Source: Candidatus Devosia symbiotica
Lineage (GTDB): Bacteria; Pseudomonadota; Alphaproteobacteria; Rhizobiales; Devosiaceae
Reading direction: 5' to 3'
DNA: 51,181 nucleotides
NCBI GenBank assembly: GCA_025050575.1
Contig: JALBVE010000008.1
Span: 1 to 51,181, forward strand
The notes under the pieces were generated by a model. The model searched no databases. It was not told where the DNA came from and saw nothing but the letters and a program-made list of their open reading frames with translations. Positions 46,684-51,181 of this stretch are shown one piece after another; within the stretch, counting starts at the first letter, position 1; the number at the start of each line of letters is the position of its first letter. The translations under genes and the position numbers were made by a program.

Positions 46684-47562
46684 ATGAGTGAAACCGCGAT
46701 GCTTGCGTCGACCGAGTCGATCCCTAAAACTGCTGGTATGACAGGTGAGCCGGGGCATGTTGCCATGACACGCGGCGCGATCAGTGTGACTGTCAGCAAT
46801 CGCCTTGCTAATGTAGAGGCGGCGTGATGGGCACTGACGGTTGAGGCGATCGAGTCGCCCGGCCAGAATTTTGATTTTATCTGAATTTGGATCGCCCAGC
46901 GGGGCGTCGCGGCGCAAGACCAGCGTTGAATATGATAGTTGAGAAGAATACGACCGGCTGCAGCACAGTAAATCGCGACGCAAGCATGACCGGCAGCAGG
47001 GCGATCGCCTCACGGCCATGAGCGATGTCAGTTTCGAGGAAATCCACAATGGCGGCGAGACGGGTCCAGTCCTCGACACTATAGTTTCAGCAGCGTTCGA
47101 CGCGCTTCAAGGCGATGGGTATTCGCGACACCTGTGTGCAGGATTGTCTGATCGGCTTCTATCGGGACACCGCGGCGCCCGATTCGGGGAGGGGTGATGT
47201 GTTGCGGTTCAATGGCGACATCGTCTCGGTACGCTACAATTATCGTGCACAATGACCGCATGTTCTGTCTGATCTCTTCGATGAGCGAGGATCCGGCTAT
47301 CCAGAATAGCTTGCCGAACAAGCAGTGCCTGTTGCGGGTGATGCAGAGCTTGTTCGACCAGGTTATTGCCGTGTTCGACATGGGAAGCGGATTCACCGAT
47401 AAAAAACGGCATTGGCGCAATATGCAATTGCCGCTGCGGCAACACTATATCGGGTTGAACTGGCGGGGCATGCTGGTTGTCAGAACCCATCATGCCTTTC
47501 AGAAGGCGCGCATGCGGGCCAAGGCTAACAAGCAACTCAAGGCAGCCTTCCATACCGCATGA
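46684..47562 (+). pseudogene. CelD/BioF2-like acetyltransferase (Acetyltransf_6), broken
   Basis: ATG at 46684 gives RGAISVTVSNRLANVEAA, TGA 46825-46827 (Arg, CGA to TGA), WALTVEAIESPGQNFDFI, TGA 46882-46884 (Arg again), IWIAQRGVAAQDQR. An internal deletion of about 80 residues follows, then SKSRRKHDRQQGDRLTAMSD, and in other frames VLRFNGDIVSVRYNY and MFCLISSMSEDPAIQNSLP plus VFDMGSGFTDKKRHW and RQHYIGLNWRGML. This is the GNAT-like family used in exopolysaccharide and cellulose operons. Non-functional; its loss parallels that of the glycan cluster. Confidence 0.82.
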
Positions 47563-47627
47563 CAGGTGGGCGAGCGCCTCAGCGCCGCCGCCAGGCCAGC
47601 ATCAGGCCAGCATTCGGCGCCGACAAC

Positions 47628-48230
47628 TCAGAGTAGCTTGAGGCTGCGCAGCGAAGCGTGGCCGGTTTTGTCGATGATGATATGATTATGCAGCGTTATG
47701 CCGAGCGGCTTGGCGATGTCGTGGATTTCCTCAGTCATACACACATCAGCGGCAGATGAGGCAGGATTACCAGAGGGGTGATTGTGCACTAGGATTAGCG
47801 CGGTTGCCGAAAATTCCAGTGAGTGGTGGATCACTTCGCGCGGATAGACCGGGGGTATGGTTGACCGTATCGGTTATTCGGAATCAATGCGGTCACGGCC
47901 AAAGCGGGTGCCAACCGCCTGGATGACTTTGAGATGGGCGATGGTGGTGGGTCCCAGCTCCTTGATCCCGCTCAGCCGGGTCTGGCTGGCGTTGAAGACA
48001 CCGGAGAAAAAACCGAATTCCCGCAACAGCGACTTGGCCAATGCCTTAGTGTCACGCCGCGGGATCGCCAATTGCAGCGCCAGTTCGAGCAGCTCATACT
48101 CTTCGAGTGTATCGCCTGCGACCTTAAGGAAGCGTTCACACACCCGATGGCGGTAGCCGGCGTGATCGTCGGCAGCAGTATTGGCTGCTGGAAGGCCGGC
48201 CTTGGCGAAGGCATCCGGCTGGCTGCTCAT
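47628..48230 (-). pseudogene. radC: RadC/JAB-domain DNA repair-associated protein with internal deletion
   Basis: The N-terminal part (48230-47874) reads GYRHRVCERFLKVAGDTLEEYELLELALQLAIPRRDTKALAK, the helix-hairpin-helix region of RadC. It then stops, and 40 bp later [32 protein letters not shown] gives the JAMM/MPN metal motif HxHPSG...D complete to LRSLKLL. About 45 residues between them (LLAWDRV...FLDKKN type) are deleted with a frame change. Start overlaps the map stop. RadC function is unclear, so loss may be neutral. Confidence 0.9.
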
Positions 48231-49063
48231 CAGGCTGCCCGCACCGTGAGGGGATTGAACAAGCCGCCAGGCGAGAGCGTGAAGACCTCATTGCCGGTTT
48301 CGGTAATACCGATGGAGTGCTCACACTGAGCAGACAGAGTGCGGTCGCGGGTGATCGCGGTCCAGCCGTCGGAGAGGATTTTGACGTCTGGGCGCCCCAG
48401 ATTAATCATCGGCTCAATGGTAAAGATCATGCCGGGCTTGAGCGGAACGCTGGTACCCGGTATTCTAAAATGGAGAATATTGGGCTCGTCGTGGAACAGC
48501 TTGCCCAGGCCGTGGCCGACAAAATCGCGCACCACGCTCATGCGCTCGGCCTCGGCTAGGCTCTGGATCGCCGCGCCGATGTCGCCGGTGGTGTTACCGG
48601 GGATGGCCGCCGCAATGCCGGCGGCCAGGCTGGCATAGGTGATTTCGATCAGACGCTCGGCCTTGCGCGAAATTTCGCCGACTGGATACATGCGGCTCGA
48701 ATCGCCGTGCCAGCCATCTACCACCAGAGTAAGATCGATATTGACGATATCGCCTTCGCGCAGCGCGCGTTCGGCGGGAATGCCGTGGCAGACCACGTGG
48801 TTGATCGAAGTGCACAGCGAATGGCGGTAGCCTTTGTAGAAAATGGTCGCGGGGACAGCGTCATTGTCGCGGGCAAATTCATAGGCGATTTGGTCGATGG
48901 TGGATGTCGAGACGCCAGCCTTGACATATTCGGTGAGAATATCGAGGGCCTGAGCAGTGAGCGCGCCGGCCTTGCGCATGCCTACAAATCCTTCCGCGCC
49001 ATGCAGTGGGATGACGCCGGGCGTGCGGCGAGCTTTGGCGGGGGCGTTGACAAAGGTAATCAT
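48230..49063 (-). CDS. map: Type I methionine aminopeptidase
   Basis: 277 residues from ATG at 49063. Removes N-terminal Met. Five metal ligands are visible: NIDLTLVVDGWHGDSSRMYPVG (two Asp), GHGLGKLFHDEP (His), IFTIEPMINLG (Glu) and SAQCEHSIGIT (Glu). SINHVVCHGIP carries the substrate His. Frame intact and length normal. The upstream extension to 49183 is not needed. Divergent from the cinA-like gene with about 120 bp between. Confidence 0.96.
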   Translation of the reverse strand: MITFVNAPAKARRTPGVIPLHGAEGFVGMRKAGALTAQALDILTEYVKAGVSTSTIDQIAYEFARDNDAVPATIFYKGYRHSLCTSINHVVCHGIPAERALREGDIVNIDLTLVVDGWHGDSSRMYPVGEISRKAERLIEITYASLAAGIAAAIPGNTTGDIGAAIQSLAEAERMSVVRDFVGHGLGKLFHDEPNILHFRIPGTSVPLKPGMIFTIEPMINLGRPDVKILSDGWTAITRDRTLSAQCEHSIGITETGNEVFTLSPGGLFNPLTVRAA

Positions 49064-49186
49064 CAAGAACTCCAATTGATGCGGCGAAAATAGGCGCACT
49101 GGAGCGTGATGGGAAGGCCACACCGCCGCTTGACGTGGTAATTGCACACGGGCATTGATGAGACCATCACAGTCAGAGAACAATTC

Positions 49187-50038
49187 ATGCCCAGCGCAGA
49201 CAGCGTAACTGCCGGCCTTCTAGTAATCGGCGACGAAATTCTCTCAGGGCGGACCAAGGACATCAATATTAGCACGACTGCCGATTTCTGCACCGATCGG
49301 GGTATTGAGCTCAAGGAAGTGCGGGTGGTCAGCGATGAAACCGACGAGATCGTGGATGCTATCAATGCCTTACGGGTGCGCTACACCTATGTGTTCACCA
49401 CCGGCGGCATTGGCCCTACCCATGATGATATTACTGCCGACGCGGTCGCCAAGGCCTTTGGCGTGGCATTGCCGATCAATGCCCAGGCCCGCGAGATGCT
49501 AGAATCGCGCTGGAAGCAGACTAGCACCGAGGTCAACGAAGCGCGATTGCGCATGGCGCGAATCCCCGAAGGGGCCGATCTGATCGTCAATTCGGTCAGC
49601 GCCGCGCCGGGCTTTCGTATAGGCAATGTGCATGTCATGGCCGGTGTGCCGGTGATCATGCGCGCCATGCTCGAGGCCTTGTCGCCCACGCTCAAGTGTG
49701 GCAAGAAAGTGTTTTCGGTGACGGTCAAGGCGGCGGTGGGCGAAGGCACTATTGGCGGGCCATTGAGGGCGCTGCAGGCCGAGTATCCGGACGTCAAGAT
49801 GGGCAGTTATCCGCAGATGGGCCAGAATCAGGTAATGACTGAATTGGTACTGCGTTCGACGGATGTGGCGCGGCTGGAAGAAGCCGCGATCAAGGTGCGG
49901 GTAATGGTGGCCGCACATGCAAAAAGCCGGCATTGCCGCACTGGCAGAAGACTGATTGGCGCAGGGGGGGGCTTTGCTAAACAACGGCCTTCCAGTTTCG
50001 TCCAGGCGCATGGCGTCGGTGCAGGAGAAGTAATTTGA
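49187..50038 (+). CDS. CinA-N / MoaB-like molybdopterin-binding-fold protein, C-terminus frameshifted
   Basis: From ATG at 49187: TAGLLVIGDEILSGRTKDINI and YVFTTGGIGPTHDDITADAVA are the MoCF/CinA N-terminal signatures; VMAGVPVIMRAMLEAL and GSYPQMG follow. The family is about 250 residues. Here an extra A in the A5 run at 49921-49925 shifts the frame after VMVAAHA, adding some 35 unrelated residues; without it the protein would read AKAGIAALAED and stop at 49953-49955. The core domain is intact, so activity may survive. The ribosome-binding site of gpt lies inside the spurious extension. Confidence 0.85.
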   Translation: MPSADSVTAGLLVIGDEILSGRTKDINISTTADFCTDRGIELKEVRVVSDETDEIVDAINALRVRYTYVFTTGGIGPTHDDITADAVAKAFGVALPINAQAREMLESRWKQTSTEVNEARLRMARIPEGADLIVNSVSAAPGFRIGNVHVMAGVPVIMRAMLEALSPTLKCGKKVFSVTVKAAVGEGTIGGPLRALQAEYPDVKMGSYPQMGQNQVMTELVLRSTDVARLEEAAIKVRVMVAAHAKSRHCRTGRRLIGAGGGFAKQRPSSFVQAHGVGAGEVI

Positions 50039-50530
50039 GCGATCCCAACCAGAAGTCTTTACCCGGTCACCTGGGACCAGTTCCACCGCGACAGTCGCGT
50101 CCTGGCTTGGCGTCTAGCCGCTCTGGTGTCGCTCGACGCCGTGGTGGCGATTGCCCGTGGCGGTTTGGTCCCGGCGGCTATCGTGGTGCGGAGCTCAATA
50201 TCCGGACGGTCGAGATCGTGGCGGTTAAGAGCTCTGACCATCAGAACAAGGGTCACATTCAGGTGTTCAAGGAGATCAGCCAGTCGGTTCTGGATCTGGC
50301 CATATCTGGAGCCAAGGTTCGGATTGTGGATGATCCGGTTGATACCGGAGCAACCATGCGCGTGGTGCGCGAGATGCTGCCCGGCGCCCATTTTGCCACG
50401 GTCTATGCCAACTAAGGGCCGCAAGATAGTCGACACCTTAATTACCGAAGTCAGCCAGGACACGTGGATCTTTTTCCCATGGGACCTGGACGTTGCCTAT
50501 GTCGCGCCGATCAGTGGCGGCACCGACTGA
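50035..50530 (+). pseudogene. gpt: Xanthine(-guanine) phosphoribosyltransferase, frameshifted
   Basis: TTG at 50035, after AGGAGA, begins SDPNQKS. A shift near 50058 gives PVTWDQFHRDSRVLAWRLAAL and DAVVAIARGGLVPAAIV; another near 50190 gives AELNIRTVEIVAVKS; then VRIVDDPVDTGATMRVVREMLPGAHF, the PRPP motif (DDxxDTGAT). TAA at 50413-50415 and a last shift lead to KIVDTLITEVSQDTWIFFPWDLDVAY and TGA at 50528-50530. At least three indels. Purine salvage of xanthine/guanine is lost here while de novo synthesis stays intact. Confidence 0.9.
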
Positions 50531-50536
50531 GCGCAA

Positions 50537-50622
50537 GCGGGCGTGGTGGAATGGTAGACACACCGGACTTAAAATCCGGAGGGGGTAGCCCCGTGCGGGT
50601 TCAAGTCCCGCCGCCCGCACCA
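50537..50622 (+). tRNA. tRNA-Leu, anticodon UAA
   Basis: 86 nt including an encoded CCA. Acceptor stem GCGGGCG/CGCCCGC pairs fully. Anticodon stem CCGGA/TCCGG has the loop CTTAAAA, so the anticodon is UAA (reads UUA). A long variable arm (GAGGGGGTAGCCCC region) marks a class II tRNA, and the T-arm GCGGGTTCAAGTCCCGC is standard. A tRNA reading a rare UUA codon has been kept intact. Confidence 0.97.
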
Positions 50623-50634
50623 TAAATGACATTG

Positions 50635-50654
50635 CCGGGCGCCAATGCGCCCGG
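50635..50654. repeat. Hairpin after tRNA-Leu
   Basis: CCGGGCGC (50635-50642) and GCGCCCGG (50647-50654) form a perfect 8-bp stem with a CAAT loop, 12 bp past the tRNA. Only ATGTTAG follows, so termination or processing is possible but unproven. Confidence 0.5.
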
Positions 50655-50733
50655 ATGTTAGCAGAGTCCGCCGCGCGATGTGACCGCGCGAGGCATCGGG
50701 TGCGAGGCCGGGAATGGCAGCGCGCAGGATAGC

Positions 50734-50967
50734 TTAATCGGCAGGCGCCAGATTGCCGAAGTCGAGAAGATAGAGCAGAGCGGCCAGGATATCGGTAGCC
50801 GTGCGAGCAACCGGCGAGGTCTTCAGGGTCTCTAGTGCGGGACAATATGAGCTGCGAACTGATTTAACGCCGTTCAAACCATCCCGCATCATGATTTCGT
50901 AATTGGCCACCTGATTGCGGAATTCGGCGATAAGGGCGGCTAGACTGGGGGGGGGGTGGATCATCAT
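50734..50967 (-). CDS. Unrecognised small ORF, doubtful
   Basis: 77 codons reading SLAALIAEFRNQVANYEIMM, then SSYCPALETLKTSPVART and ATDILAALLYLLDFGNLAPAD. It has some helical, protein-like character but no family that I know and no clear ribosome-binding site. A run of ten G (50947-50956 on the plus strand) falls in its first codons as proline codons. Could be the 3' part of a degraded gene. Confidence 0.25.
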   Translation of the reverse strand: MMIHPPPSLAALIAEFRNQVANYEIMMRDGLNGVKSVRSSYCPALETLKTSPVARTATDILAALLYLLDFGNLAPAD

Positions 50968-51181
50968 AGCAAATCCACGGGTCTACGCGTCCGCGCGATA
51001 TTGCGCCTTTGTATTATCTCGCTGAGTCGTTCCTGAAACAAGTCGGGAAAATCCTCCGATTGATCTGCTTGGCGATTTTGGAGGCGGGTCCGATGCTGCC
51101 AGGATCGTGCCGACAAAAGTGAAAAATATAAAGCGCCAATACGATAGGACCAAGATGATCGAACAGATCGTGACAGGAAAC
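50968..51181. other. Window end with no recognisable feature
   Basis: I see no convincing frame, repeat or RNA in these 214 bp; any gene here may continue past the window. Confidence 0.4.

Noticed and set aside
439..46884. Stop-codon reassignment (UAG or UGA read as Trp, UAA as Gln)
   Set aside because: All three stops interrupt genes, at positions of different amino acids, and are mixed with frameshifts and deletions. Intact genes such as leuS, rho and mnmG show none, and they end with ordinary stops.
47079..47553. Minus-strand frames at 47079-47420 and 47209-47553
   Set aside because: They lie antisense to recognisable CelD/BioF2-like acetyltransferase sequence on the plus strand.
1..51181. 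CRISPR arrays, prophage, toxin-antitoxin or defence islands
   Set aside because: No regularly spaced repeats, phage structural genes, cas, restriction or toxin families were recognised on either strand.

Overview
The window reads as the chromosomal replication-origin region of an alphaproteobacterium of the order Hyphomicrobiales. A Devosia-like lineage is my best guess from protein style and gene order, but I could not test it by search. Support comes from the block leuS-lptE-holA / parB-parA-rsmG-mnmG-mnmE-rho-hemJ-hemE / [origin] / maf-aroE-coaE-dnaQ / secB-fxsA-Tim44-Smr, the alphaproteobacterial DUF1476 F1-ATPase inhibitor, a split purS/purQ/purL system, and CtrA- and CcrM-type sites in the origin gap. 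The genome is decaying. About thirty genes carry in-frame stops, frameshifts or internal deletions, next to fully intact housekeeping genes. Most substitutions I can infer are GC-to-AT transitions (TGG to TAG/TGA, CAA to TAA, CGA to TGA). That pattern fits a recently host-restricted or otherwise bottlenecked lineage.

Layout. 1-1.7 kb: wreckage of leuC, a metallopeptidase and a small unknown gene. 1.8-3.7 kb: intact rimM-trmD-rplS. 3.8-6.0 kb: broken xthA, an intact cyclic-nucleotide-binding protein, and a broken response regulator. 6.1-11.1 kb: YggS, leuS, lptE, holA. 11.1-17.8 kb: the leftward parB-parA-rsmG-mnmG-mnmE-rho arm. 18.0-19.5 kb: two broken heme genes, hemJ and hemE. 19.5-19.9 kb: a gene-free, AT-rich origin candidate with two perfect CtrA boxes, DnaA-like boxes, three GANTC sites and a perfect 10-bp inverted repeat. 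Rightward from it: broken maf and aroE, then intact coaE and dnaQ. Five TTCACGTGAA cores plus one degenerate copy (parS, the ParB centromere) lie within 16 kb left of the origin. Genes diverge from the origin on both sides, as expected for leading-strand coding.

22.7-31.5 kb: secB, a patch of dead insertion sequences (IS5-like with an inverted partial copy, and an IS256-like remnant), fxsA remnant, Tim44, Smr and XRE genes, then a mosaic of truncated genes (hslV, SRPBCC, clpP, MFS, HAD) mixed with intact arsR, grxD, bolA and a secreted protein. 31.5-43.5 kb: purine genes purL, purQ, purS, purC and purB all stay open, as does rpe. Between purQ and purS sits a completely dead surface-glycan cluster (gtrA, an FAD oxidoreductase, a GT-like membrane protein, an acyltransferase). 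43.6-51.2 kb: EF-hand, Crp-like, CelD-like, radC and gpt pseudogenes around intact ccdA, map and tRNA-Leu(UAA).

Taken together: translation, tRNA modification, chromosome segregation, replication, secretion, purine synthesis and coenzyme A synthesis are retained. Leucine, shikimate and heme synthesis, DNA repair accessories, surface-glycan synthesis, regulators and purine salvage are being lost. No CRISPR array, prophage or recognisable defence system was seen.
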